The notes under the pieces: generated by a model
The model's database searches: none
What the model was told of the DNA's origin: nothing
What the model saw: the letters and a program-made list of their open reading frames with translations, nothing else
In this document: one piece after another, positions 54,400 to 63,504 of the stretch
Numbering within the stretch: position 1 is the stretch's first letter
Layout of the letters: each line of letters begins with the position of its first letter
Source: Aeoliella straminimaris
GTDB taxonomy: Bacteria > Planctomycetota > Planctomycetia > Pirellulales > Lacipirellulaceae
Reading direction: 5' to 3'
Length of the DNA: 64,000 bases
Assembly: GCF_024054565.1 (NCBI RefSeq)
Contig: NZ_JAMXLR010000073.1
Coordinates: 62,001-126,000, forward strand
Program-made: the position numbers and the translations under genes

Positions 54400-57300
54400 A
54401 TGTTGTTTGCAATGGCCGGCCGATGGCTGAGCGCGCGCGCTCAGACCGGGGGCGCGAAACGCAAGTTGTTGGTGGTTTTGGTGGCAGTCGTGGCACTGGT
54501 GCTCTTTGCGCCAACCATTGCGCTGTATTCGCCGCTGCGCCAGCAGATACTCACCACCGCGGTACCGCCGAGTGTGGGTGCGCTGAGTGTGGGCAACCTG
54601 AGCATCGGCTGGATCACGCCGCTGTCGGCGACGAACGTCACGCTGCTGGACCCCGAGGGGAATCGTCTGGCACAGATCGAGCGGTTGACGATCGACCGCA
54701 CGGTAATCGGATTTGCCGTGGACTCCTCCGACCTGGGCACCATCCGCCTGGAGAACGCGACTATCTACGCCCTGGCCCGAGGCGATGGCAGCAACATCGA
54801 AGACGCCATCGCCCGCGCGGTGCTGGCGGCGTCGGATAAGCCGAGCGACCTGGGCAGCGAAAGCCGTGGTCCCGACTACAAGCTGGAGATCGTCGGTGGG
54901 CAGATCCTGTCGCGCGACGCGGCAACGGGCGAGACCTGGTCGGTGGAATCGCTGGCCGCCACGGTAACGCATCCGGCGCGAGGGCCGATGCAGGTGGAGG
55001 CCACCGGATTGGTGCGACCTGCTCCGGCGGCTGTGGGCGGGGCGTCCGCTCCCGCGGGAACGACCAACGCCGGGCGGTTCGAACTGCATTGGGGCGCGGG
55101 CCCCGTACAAGACACCGACGGCGCACGACTGGTGTGCCAGGACCTGCCGATGGCGGCGCTGGCTCCCTGGTTGCGACGCATCGATTCGCAGATGGCGCTG
55201 ACCGGCGTGTTGACCGGCGACATGGCGGTCACCTACCCCAAAGAAAAGTACGACTCGCTATCGGGCGAAACCACGGGACGCATCTCACTGGCTAACTTCG
55301 CGGTGACCAGCACGGCGCTAGCTGGCGATACGCTGTCCGTGGAGGATACGAAGCTGGCCTGGAAGTGCACCGCTAGCGGCGGACGCGTATCGGTCGAGAA
55401 CCTATCGCTGGCCAGCGACGTCGCCATGTTCGACCTCCTCGGTACGTTCGACGAACGCCTGGTGCGGGGCGTGGCCGCAGGCAAGAATCACTGGCACGAT
55501 CTGGCCACCGGCGGCGATCTGCAGGTCGAAGGCAAGGTGAACCTGGCCCGGCTGGCGCAGCGATTGCCAAACTTGTTCAAGGTTCGCGAAGGAACCACGA
55601 TTACCTCGGGGCAGATTCAGTTCACCGCCCGCACCATGGCCCAAGACACCGGGCATCAGGTGACCGCGTCGCTGAACACGACTCCGCTGGCCGGGACGAC
55701 GCGCGGGCGGGCCATCGAATGGGACGCGCCGCTGGACATCGACCTGGTGGCTCGCCACACGCACGACGGATGGCGTTTCGACAACCTGACTTGCCGGTCG
55801 GAGTTCCTGCAAGTATCGGGTTCGGGCGATGCCCGGCGGATGGATGTAACCGGGCAGGTCGACCTGGATGAACTGACCAGCCGGCTGGATCAGTTTGTCG
55901 ACCTGACCGACTGGCAACTGGCCGGCCGTGGCGAGGTGACCGCCCGCTGCAGCCGCGACACCACTGGCGAGTTCGTGGCCGACGCCTCGGGCAAGTTGAA
56001 CGACTTTGTGATTGCCTACCGTGGCGGACAGATAATCGTCGAGCCACAGCTCGAGTGGAAGCTCAAGGCGATGGGCGCCTCGGCCTCGAACGCCATCTGG
56101 CCGAATCGCCTGAGCGGGGCTCAGCTGATTCTCTCCGGCGCGGGCGACAAGCTCGACCTGAAGCTGACGCAGCCCACCTTGCTCGAAGAAACGTGGGTCG
56201 CCACCGATTGGCCAGTGAGCATCACCTCCAGTGGACGCCTGGACGGCTGGGCCCGCAGGCTGCGGCCCTGGATCGACCTGTCGGCCTGGAACACGGCCGG
56301 ACAACTGGAATTATCCGCCCGCGGACGCGTCCGCGCGACGCCCCTGGTGGTGAGCATCGCCGAGTCGAGCGCCACGATCGTAGGACTGCGGGCCGCTTCA
56401 ACAGAGTGGTTAGTCGACGAGCCAAAGGTCCAGTGGTCGGGCGACATCGCCTGGGACAGCACCACCAGCACGCTGGTGAGCCAAAGCGGTCAGTTGGTAT
56501 CGAGCACCGTATCGGCTAGCTTTCGCGACTGGTTCTGGACCGCCGATCCCCAGCAGACCAACCGCGTTGGCGGATTGGCCGCCGTGCGAATGAACCTGGG
56601 ACGGCTGGCCCGCGCGCAACGCTTGCCAGCCGGCGAGCAGCGCCGCATACAGCCGCTGGGCGAGATCAGCGGCAACGTGAAGCTCGCCGCTCAGAGTGGG
56701 CAGGTGGTGGCCGCAGTCGACCTGGGTGGTCAGAACATCGAAGTACAGAAACCTCAACCGGCCTTGCCCGGTGCTCCCCCCACGATGCAGACCATCTGGC
56801 GCGAGCCGACGTTGCGGGTGGTGGGCACCGTGAGCTACGCCCCGCAGCAAGACCGCGTGAAGTTCGATGGATTGCAAACACAGTCGTCCACGCTGACCAT
56901 CGCGGCCAGCGGTAGTATCGATGGAGTCAGCACCAGCCAGATGGTGAATCTGGCCGGCACGGTCGACTACGACCTGGCGAGCCTGTCGCCGATCTTGGCT
57001 CAATACGTAGGCGAGGGACTGAGCGTCGTCGGCCGCGAACAAGCGAAGTTTGAATTCAAAGGACCACTTGCCCAGGTTGCCAGCGGTCAGGCACTGGCCG
57101 TGCAGCCCAGCGGCACGGGCGGAGCATCACCAGCTACCATCACCCAGGTATCCGCCGTGTCCGGCGGCGTGGCCTCGTGGTACGGGCGGGTGTTGGCACC
57201 ATGGCAAAGTGCGTCGTTCTACGGACTGCCGATAGGGCAGGGGCGTATCTCCGCCGAGCTGAAGTCAGGGCAAGTGATCATCGAGCCGCTTGATCTGGCC

Positions 57301-58032
57301 GTATCGGGAGGACGCCTCACGTTTGCTCCCTCCATCCGACTGGTCCCCGCGCCGGGCGAAGTGACGCTGCCGGCCGGGCCGCTGCTGACAAACATCCACA
57401 TCACACCGGACGTCAGCAATCGGATGCTCAAATACATCGTGCCGTACATTGCCAGCGCCACGCAAACCGAGGGAATGTTCTCGCTTACGTTAACCGGTGG
57501 GCGGGTGCCACTGGGAAGTCCCGACAAGAGCGACATTGCCGGGCGGCTGGACGTGAAATCGGTCCGTGTGGTGCCAGGCCCGTCGATTGCCGAGTTGGGA
57601 GCCCTGGCCAGCGAGATTGAACGGGTGGTGAAGGGGCGCGGCCTGCTGGGTGCCGTGGGCGGAGGAGGCCAGAGCGAGCCGTTTACGCTGCTTTCGGTAA
57701 GTGATCGCAGCCTCGATTTTCGCATGGTCGACGGCCGCATCTACCACCAGGGGCTAGAATTCCAGATAGGGAAGCTGGTGCTTCGCTCACGCGGCTCGGT
57801 GGGCCTGGACGAGACCGTTTCGGCTATGCTCGAAGTGGAAATCCCTTCCGAAGGGCGACTGCGGAACATCGGAATTACCAAGATCGAGGTGCCCGTCACC
57901 GGGACTCTGGGTAGTATAAGAATTGACAAGTCAGCAGCCGTGCAGAGTCTGGTGCAGCAACTCGGTGGGCAATTTTTGAATGAAGAATCGATCGGCAACG
58001 CACTCGACAAGCTCTTCGGCGGTGATCGCTAG
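54400..58032 (+). CDS. Large AsmA/TamB-like envelope protein
   Basis: Protein of 1210 residues from ATG 54400 (MLFAMAGRWL). One N-terminal membrane helix (about 24-44) anchors a very long periplasmic part made of repeating beta-strand units rich in Gly, Thr and Asp. Phrases such as VGNLSIGWITPLSATNVTLLDPEG and a closing VPVTGTLGSIRID are typical of AsmA-like proteins, which are thought to bridge the envelope and carry lipids. No AsmA motif is decisive. The stop lies inside the next gene, which overlaps it by 53 bases. Confidence 0.72.
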   Translation: MLFAMAGRWLSARAQTGGAKRKLLVVLVAVVALVLFAPTIALYSPLRQQILTTAVPPSVGALSVGNLSIGWITPLSATNVTLLDPEGNRLAQIERLTIDRTVIGFAVDSSDLGTIRLENATIYALARGDGSNIEDAIARAVLAASDKPSDLGSESRGPDYKLEIVGGQILSRDAATGETWSVESLAATVTHPARGPMQVEATGLVRPAPAAVGGASAPAGTTNAGRFELHWGAGPVQDTDGARLVCQDLPMAALAPWLRRIDSQMALTGVLTGDMAVTYPKEKYDSLSGETTGRISLANFAVTSTALAGDTLSVEDTKLAWKCTASGGRVSVENLSLASDVAMFDLLGTFDERLVRGVAAGKNHWHDLATGGDLQVEGKVNLARLAQRLPNLFKVREGTTITSGQIQFTARTMAQDTGHQVTASLNTTPLAGTTRGRAIEWDAPLDIDLVARHTHDGWRFDNLTCRSEFLQVSGSGDARRMDVTGQVDLDELTSRLDQFVDLTDWQLAGRGEVTARCSRDTTGEFVADASGKLNDFVIAYRGGQIIVEPQLEWKLKAMGASASNAIWPNRLSGAQLILSGAGDKLDLKLTQPTLLEETWVATDWPVSITSSGRLDGWARRLRPWIDLSAWNTAGQLELSARGRVRATPLVVSIAESSATIVGLRAASTEWLVDEPKVQWSGDIAWDSTTSTLVSQSGQLVSSTVSASFRDWFWTADPQQTNRVGGLAAVRMNLGRLARAQRLPAGEQRRIQPLGEISGNVKLAAQSGQVVAAVDLGGQNIEVQKPQPALPGAPPTMQTIWREPTLRVVGTVSYAPQQDRVKFDGLQTQSSTLTIAASGSIDGVSTSQMVNLAGTVDYDLASLSPILAQYVGEGLSVVGREQAKFEFKGPLAQVASGQALAVQPSGTGGASPATITQVSAVSGGVASWYGRVLAPWQSASFYGLPIGQGRISAELKSGQVIIEPLDLAVSGGRLTFAPSIRLVPAPGEVTLPAGPLLTNIHITPDVSNRMLKYIVPYIASATQTEGMFSLTLTGGRVPLGSPDKSDIAGRLDVKSVRVVPGPSIAELGALASEIERVVKGRGLLGAVGGGGQSEPFTLLSVSDRSLDFRMVDGRIYHQGLEFQIGKLVLRSRGSVGLDETVSAMLEVEIPSEGRLRNIGITKIEVPVTGTLGSIRIDKSAAVQSLVQQLGGQFLNEESIGNALDKLFGGDR

Positions 58033-59404
58033 CGTCGTAGGCGGCTTCGCTCTGCTGATGCTGCTCGTCGGGGACTGCGACCGTTGCAACGCACAAACTA
58101 CCGCAGCCTTGCGACAACGGGCCCTCCAGCAGTGGGGGCCACCGCGGGACATCAATCGCTCGAAGCTCGCCCGCCAGGGATTCCGCGTGCTGGACGGTCG
58201 CCACGTGACGCTGGTGACCGATCTACCGTCGGCGCCGGCCGTGGACGAACTGCCGGCCGTGGTCGATGCGGCGGTGCCGCTGCTGACCGAGCGGTTTGGC
58301 ATCGCCCCGGAGCGGCTCCGCGATTGGCACGTCCTGGCAATGCTGATAGTCGACCGGCAGAAGTTTGCCGCCGCGGGCCTGATGCCCGCCGAGAAGCACC
58401 AGGATTTTCCTAACGGTCTGTCGATAGGCTACGAGCTGTGGGTGGCCAATCAAACGAGCGACTACTACCGTCGCCACTTGCTGCTGCACGAACTGGTGCA
58501 TAGCTTCATGGCCACGCAACTGGGAGCATGCGGCCCCGGTTGGTACATGGAGGGCATGGCCGAACTGTTGGGCACACATACCTGGAACTCCCAGACTGGC
58601 AAGCTGGTGCTCGGCGTGATGCCCGAGGGACGTGACGAGTTCGAAATGTGGGGCCGAACCAAAGCGATCCGCGACGCGGCCGACGCAAGTCGCGTGCTGC
58701 CCATCGAGGCGGTCATGAAGATCGACAATAGCCGCATCATGGAGGTCGAGTCGTACGCCTGGGCGTGGGCCCTGGCCAAGTTCCTGGACACGCATCCCCG
58801 CTATCGCGAGCGATTTGTAAGCTTGCAGGGCGAGACGCTCGATGCCGATTTCGATGAGCATTTCCGCGAGCTCTACGCCAAGGACTGGGCCGACCTCCAG
58901 ACCGAATGGCGATTGTTCACCTCCACACTGTCGTACGATCACGACATCGCAGGCGAGGCGATTGAGTTCCCCCAGCGGATGGCCGACCTCAAGCGGGTGA
59001 GTACGTCCGCGCGACTATCGGTTGCCGCCGACCGCGGATGGCAATGCACCGGCCTGGTGCTGGAAGCGGGGAAAACCTACGAAATTAAGGCTAGCGGGCG
59101 ATTCGTCGTCGGTGCCGAGCCGGATGGCGTTCCCTGGATTGCCGAGCCCGGCGGTATCACGCTGGAGTACAACGCGGGCGAACCGCTCGGCAAGCTGCTG
59201 GGGGTGATCGATCCGCGACCACCCGCCGATGCCAGCACCACGCGGGGGGTGACCAGTGCGTTTCTCGAGCCAGTGGCCGTGGGGACCCAAGGGGAGCTGA
59301 CCCCCACGCAACCGGGCATTCTGTTCCTGCGGTTGAACGATTCGCCAGGCAGCTTGCACGACAATCGAGGGGAAGCGTCGGTTGGCGTGCGGCGTTTGCC
59401 TTGA
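57980..59404 (+). CDS. Secreted gluzincin-like metallopeptidase with LecA-like domain
   Basis: Protein of 474 residues from ATG 57980, overlapping the AsmA-like gene by 53 bases; GTG 58022 (11-base overlap) is an alternative start that also keeps the signal peptide (ending near RCNAQ). LLLHELVHSFMA (H170, E171, H174) with GWYMEGMAELLG (E191) is a gluzincin zinc site. The last 130 residues (TYEIKASGRF, PGGITLEYNAGEPLGKLLGVI, PGILFLRLNDSPGSLHDNRG) resemble the calcium-dependent galactose-binding LecA (PA-IL) fold. It may attach to sugars while cutting protein. Overlap implies co-translation with the envelope protein. Confidence 0.78.
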   Translation: MKNRSATHSTSSSAVIASVVGGFALLMLLVGDCDRCNAQTTAALRQRALQQWGPPRDINRSKLARQGFRVLDGRHVTLVTDLPSAPAVDELPAVVDAAVPLLTERFGIAPERLRDWHVLAMLIVDRQKFAAAGLMPAEKHQDFPNGLSIGYELWVANQTSDYYRRHLLLHELVHSFMATQLGACGPGWYMEGMAELLGTHTWNSQTGKLVLGVMPEGRDEFEMWGRTKAIRDAADASRVLPIEAVMKIDNSRIMEVESYAWAWALAKFLDTHPRYRERFVSLQGETLDADFDEHFRELYAKDWADLQTEWRLFTSTLSYDHDIAGEAIEFPQRMADLKRVSTSARLSVAADRGWQCTGLVLEAGKTYEIKASGRFVVGAEPDGVPWIAEPGGITLEYNAGEPLGKLLGVIDPRPPADASTTRGVTSAFLEPVAVGTQGELTPTQPGILFLRLNDSPGSLHDNRGEASVGVRRLP

Positions 59405-59459
59405 GGCATTTCTGCCAGCCGCTACCGATTGTGCTGCATCGGTGGAGTTTTCCACCTGA

Positions 59460-59488
59460 TTGACATCCCCCGGTTACGCCTCGACAAT
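59460..59488 (+). promoter_or_regulatory. Sigma70-type promoter of glyA
   Basis: TTGACA (59460-59465), a 17-base spacer, then GACAAT (59483-59488, 4 of 6 matches to TATAAT). The transcript would start about 45 bases before ATG 59542. A hairpin with stem GGTGGA/TCCACC lies just upstream, perhaps ending the preceding operon. No glycine riboswitch is seen. Confidence 0.6.
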
Positions 59489-59541
59489 GGTACTTTGGAC
59501 CGTTTTTCCGCGTTTTGACCATTCTGAGCGTACTGCCCCGT

Positions 59542-60798
59542 ATGAACTTTATCGAATCTCAAGACCCACAGTTGTGGGCCGCCATGTCTGGCGAAATCGA
59601 GCGCCAACAAGATGGCCTGGAGATGATCGCCAGCGAGAACTACACGAGCCCCGCCGTGATGCAAGCGGTGGGTAGCGTGCTGACGAACAAGTATGCCGAG
59701 GGCTACCCTGGGCGGCGGTATTACGGCGGCTGCGAGTTCGTGGACGTCGTAGAGGATCTGGCCCGCGACCGTGCCAAGGAGCTGTTCGGCGCCGAGTTTG
59801 CCAACGTGCAGCCTCACTCCGGTTCGCAAGCCAACGCGGCCGTTTACCTTGCGCTGTTGGAGCCGGGCGACACCGTGCTGGGGCTCGATCTGGCCCACGG
59901 CGGGCACCTCACCCACGGCATGCACCTGAACATCTCGGGCATGCTGTACAACTTCATCAGCTACGGAGTGCGGAAGGACGACCACCGGCTCGACTTCGAT
60001 CAAATTGCCAGCCTGGCGCGGGAGCACAAACCGAAGCTGATCGTGGCCGGTGCGAGTGCTTACCCGCGCGAGATTCCGCACGACAAGTTTGCCGAAATCG
60101 CCCAAGAAGTTGGCGCCAAGCTGATGGTCGACATGGCTCACTATGCGGGCCTCGTGGCGGCGGGACTGCACAACAGTCCTGTGCCGGTGGCCGACGTAGT
60201 GACCACCACCACCCACAAGACGCTCCGCGGACCGCGAGCCGGTTTGATTCTCGCCAAAAAAGAGTACGCCAAGGTTCTCAACAGCCGGGTCTTCCCGGGC
60301 ACGCAGGGTGGACCACTGATGCACGTTATCGCCGGCAAGGCGGTGTGCTTCCGTGAGGCGCTCGAGCCCGATTTCAAGCAGTACGGTCAACAGGTGATCG
60401 ACAATGCCCAAACCTTGGCCACGGTGCTGCTGGATGGCGGATTGAACCTGGTGAGCGGCGGCACCGACAATCACCTGGTGCTGGTGGACGTCACGCCGCT
60501 GGGAATCGGCGGCAAAACGGCCGAGGAAGTGCTCGACCGCTGCGGCATCACGGTTAACAAGAACATGATTCCTTACGACGAGCGGAAGCCAGTCGATCCG
60601 TCAGGCATCCGTATCGGGACGCCGGCCTTGACTACCCGCGGCATGGGTCCCGAGGAAATGCGGACGATCGGCCACTGGATGCTCGAAGCCTTGCGTTCGG
60701 CCGACGACGAATCGGTGCACGAGCGCATTCGGGGTCAGATTCGCGAAATGTGTGTCGATTATCCCGTTCCCGCCGCGGCGCTGGAAGCTAGCGTGTGA
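59542..60798 (+). CDS. glyA: Serine hydroxymethyltransferase
   Basis: Protein of 418 residues interconverting serine and glycine with tetrahydrofolate. PLP Lys is K226 in [32 protein letters not shown] at the N-terminus and [20 protein letters not shown] match GlyA throughout, with family-typical length. ATG 59542 is used because the protein aligns from MNFIESQDP. It has its own promoter candidate and is followed by an ACCCAC/GTGGGT hairpin at about 60800. Confidence 0.97.
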   Translation: MNFIESQDPQLWAAMSGEIERQQDGLEMIASENYTSPAVMQAVGSVLTNKYAEGYPGRRYYGGCEFVDVVEDLARDRAKELFGAEFANVQPHSGSQANAAVYLALLEPGDTVLGLDLAHGGHLTHGMHLNISGMLYNFISYGVRKDDHRLDFDQIASLAREHKPKLIVAGASAYPREIPHDKFAEIAQEVGAKLMVDMAHYAGLVAAGLHNSPVPVADVVTTTTHKTLRGPRAGLILAKKEYAKVLNSRVFPGTQGGPLMHVIAGKAVCFREALEPDFKQYGQQVIDNAQTLATVLLDGGLNLVSGGTDNHLVLVDVTPLGIGGKTAEEVLDRCGITVNKNMIPYDERKPVDPSGIRIGTPALTTRGMGPEEMRTIGHWMLEALRSADDESVHERIRGQIREMCVDYPVPAAALEASV

Positions 60799-60870
60799 AC
60801 CCACCGCGGGTGTGGGTCCGTAGTAGAGGACTCCGCGGCGAGTGGCGACCGGTTTTGAACCCTAGGCCCC

Positions 60871-60887
60871 GGCGGAATGATTCCGCC
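60871..60887 (+). other. Hairpin directly before the receiver gene's ribosome-binding site
   Basis: GGCGGA (60871-60876) pairs with TCCGCC (60882-60887) and the Shine-Dalgarno-like GAGGAAG begins one or two bases later. Folding could limit or expose ribosome access to ATG 60900. Confidence 0.4.
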
Positions 60888-60899
60888 TGAGGAAGACAA

Positions 60900-61346
60900 A
60901 TGTCCGAAAAAAACCGCATTTTAATTGCCGACGACAACGAGCCGAATGTCGAGCTGCTCGAGGCCTACCTGGCGAACCTCGACGTGGACGTGGAAATCGC
61001 CGTCGACGGTCAGGATACGCTGGACAAAGTGGAGAGTTTCAAGCCGCACGTCATCCTGCTGGACGTGATGATGCCAAAAATGAGCGGTTTTGAGGTGTGT
61101 AAGAAACTCAAAAGCGATCCGGCTACCCGTGGTATTATGATTTTAATGGTGACGGCACTGAATGAGCTGGGCGACATCGAACGGGCCGTGGAAGCGGGTA
61201 CCGACGATTTCCTGTCCAAGCCAGTGAACAAGGTGGAACTCACCAAGCGGGTGGAGAACATGTTGCGGTTGTTTTCCGTGAGCGACGAAGTGGAGCGGTT
61301 GCGTCGCTATATCGAACAGATGGAGCAGCGGACGGCCACGGCATAG
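60900..61346 (+). CDS. Stand-alone response-regulator receiver
   Basis: Protein of 148 residues made of one receiver domain plus a short C-terminal coiled-coil helix (EVERLRRYIEQMEQR). Acidic pocket ADDNEP, phospho-acceptor D55 in ILLDVMMPKMSG, Thr in MVTAL and Lys in LSKPVNK are all present, so it should be active. There is no output domain. The sequence is PleD-receiver-like. No histidine kinase is nearby, so its partner is encoded elsewhere. The next gene starts 48 bases downstream on the same strand. Confidence 0.93.
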   Translation: MSEKNRILIADDNEPNVELLEAYLANLDVDVEIAVDGQDTLDKVESFKPHVILLDVMMPKMSGFEVCKKLKSDPATRGIMILMVTALNELGDIERAVEAGTDDFLSKPVNKVELTKRVENMLRLFSVSDEVERLRRYIEQMEQRTATA

Positions 61347-61394
61347 TGCTGGCGGCCGCGCGATCCGATCCTAGAGATTTTAGGTGAACTAGCG

Positions 61395-63329
61395 ATGGCG
61401 AATTCCCCACGCAGCTTGGTTCGATTGCTCACCGTGTGTTTCGTGAGCATGACGGCGATGGTCGCTGCGACCGCCGATACCGGTGGCACCGCCGACGCAC
61501 CGATGCCTCGCGCCACGGCCTCGCACGAGCCGCAACCATTTCCCGACAGTCGCCGCGTGGCGACGCTGATCAACCAGCTGGGCAGCCGCCGGTTTGTCGC
61601 CCGCCGCGAGGCCGAGCGGCAGTTGCTGGAGATCGGCATGAGGGCGTTCGACCAGATCGACGCCGCGGTGCATCACCCCGATCCCGAGATCTCGGCCAGT
61701 TGTCGTTACCTGATTAGCGAGCTGACCGTTCGCTGGACCCGCCGGGACGATCCGCCCCAGGTGAAGTCGCTGTTGGATGGCTACGCCCACATGGATGAAA
61801 TGGAAAGGCTCAGCATTGTCTACAAGCTGGGAGCGCGGCCCGAAGCATGGGCCGTGGCACCGCTGTGCCGCATCTGTCGCTACGACTCTTCGCCCATGGT
61901 TTCTCGTCAAGCCGCCATCGAGTTGATGCGGGCCGACAAGTACGAAACCGGTTACGATGTGGCCGTGGCCCGACTTTTGCGAGACCAGATTGGTTCCAGC
62001 GTCCGTCCATCGTCCGAATGGGTCCGTTTGTTGGCCCTGCAACTGGAGGATCCTCAACGAGCTGTCCAGCTCTGGCCAGCCGCCATCGACCGCGCCGCCA
62101 AGGAGTCGGACGACACACTGGAGGAGCAACTCATCGCGACGCAGCAGGCCGATCTGCTGCGAAACCTGGCCCGCGTGGAATTGCAGATCGAAGACCGCGA
62201 GGGATTCCTTGCGGTGATTGATCGCATCATGGCTAGCTCGGACCGTGCCTCGATCTACGAACTGCAGCGGCTGTTTGAATGGGACCAGGTGGCCGCCGAC
62301 ACCCAACTGGTCGACTTGCTTCTGGCCCGTCACCAGCAGTCGCTCTCCGAATCCAAGTCCGGGCTCTACCTGATGGCCCGCATTCGAGCTGACCAGAATC
62401 AGATCGAGGTGGCCAACGAGTTGGCCGATCAGGCATTCTCCAAGGCATCGGCCATGGGGGCGGGCGCCGAAGGGCGCGTGGCCACCGGCGCCGACTTGAT
62501 GGACGAGGGCTTCCTGGAATGGGGACGACGAGAGCTGTTCGCCGCCATCGACGAAGTTCCAGCCGGCAGCGACGTGCATGTCGAGGCCGCTGAGATGCTA
62601 GGCAAATCGCTGCACGACGAGCTGCGAGACAAAGAGGCCACCGAGGTGATGACCAAACTCACCACGGCCCTGAAGAGCGATGCCGACCTGCTGAAAGACT
62701 ACGGCCGCCGCGTTCGCACCAACGGCCGTGGCGTTCGTCTGTCGCTCAAGCCGATAGGCGAACTCGAGTCGTGGCAGTATTACTTTCAGGCCTGCCATCT
62801 GAAGACCACTGGCGACAAAGAAGGGCAATGGCAGGCGCTCGAGCGGGCGGCCAACCTGGATGAAGGCAACGCCGATATCCTGATCGCCATGTACCACGCC
62901 TCGGACGACAATCCCGAGCGGCGCAAGATGGTGATGGACAAGATTCACGAGCGTTGCCGCGCCGTGGAACAGTCCATCAACGATCTAGCCAACTCCGGTC
63001 ACAATAAACTCGAGTGGAGCAACGCCTACAACGAATGGGCCTGGCTGGTCAGCAACACCGAAGGCGACTACGACAAGGCGGTGCGATACTCGCACAAGTC
63101 GATCGAAATCTTCCATCAGTTCATCGCCGAAGAGTCGCTGGTGACCAAAGAGGACACGGCCGGATTGCTCGACACGTTGGGGCGATGCTATTTCTCGGCC
63201 GGGGATATCGACTCGGCCATCAAGTACCAATCTCTGGCCGTGGAGTACGAGCCTCACATGCAAGTGCTCCGCCGGCAACTCGAAGAGTTCGAGGCTGCCA
63301 AGGCGAACAAGACGGCTCACGGCGGTTAG
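61395..63329 (+). CDS. Exported helical-repeat (HEAT/TPR-like) protein
   Basis: Protein of 644 residues with signal peptide ending near VAATAD. The N-terminal half has HEAT-like helices (SRRFVARREAERQLLEIGMRAFDQIDAAVHHPDPEI). The C-terminal half ends in TPR units (YNEWAWLVSNTEGDYDKAVRYSHKSIEI and TLGRCYFSAGDIDSAIKYQSLAVEYEP). Such repeats bind proteins or peptides; the partner is unknown. It follows a receiver gene, with AGGTG before ATG 61395. Similar exported proteins are frequent in planctomycetes. Confidence 0.78.
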   Translation: MANSPRSLVRLLTVCFVSMTAMVAATADTGGTADAPMPRATASHEPQPFPDSRRVATLINQLGSRRFVARREAERQLLEIGMRAFDQIDAAVHHPDPEISASCRYLISELTVRWTRRDDPPQVKSLLDGYAHMDEMERLSIVYKLGARPEAWAVAPLCRICRYDSSPMVSRQAAIELMRADKYETGYDVAVARLLRDQIGSSVRPSSEWVRLLALQLEDPQRAVQLWPAAIDRAAKESDDTLEEQLIATQQADLLRNLARVELQIEDREGFLAVIDRIMASSDRASIYELQRLFEWDQVAADTQLVDLLLARHQQSLSESKSGLYLMARIRADQNQIEVANELADQAFSKASAMGAGAEGRVATGADLMDEGFLEWGRRELFAAIDEVPAGSDVHVEAAEMLGKSLHDELRDKEATEVMTKLTTALKSDADLLKDYGRRVRTNGRGVRLSLKPIGELESWQYYFQACHLKTTGDKEGQWQALERAANLDEGNADILIAMYHASDDNPERRKMVMDKIHERCRAVEQSINDLANSGHNKLEWSNAYNEWAWLVSNTEGDYDKAVRYSHKSIEIFHQFIAEESLVTKEDTAGLLDTLGRCYFSAGDIDSAIKYQSLAVEYEPHMQVLRRQLEEFEAAKANKTAHGG

Positions 63330-63504
63330 GTGCCGGAGTGTACCTGGCTCGAACGGACAACGCCGACTAGTATCTCGTTAAGCTGAACTCTTCGGGTAGC
63401 GATCGCTTCACTCCCCGCGGATGTTGCAGGCGATGGCCCGTAGCGATTGCAAAGCAGAGATGTTAGACGCAGCACCGACTTTTGCGTAACACCACGACCT
63501 GACT

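Noticed and set aside
59405-59541. Glycine riboswitch before glyA
   Set aside because: The leader after the promoter is only about 45 bases and lacks the tandem aptamer fold; only a simple hairpin is seen upstream of the promoter.
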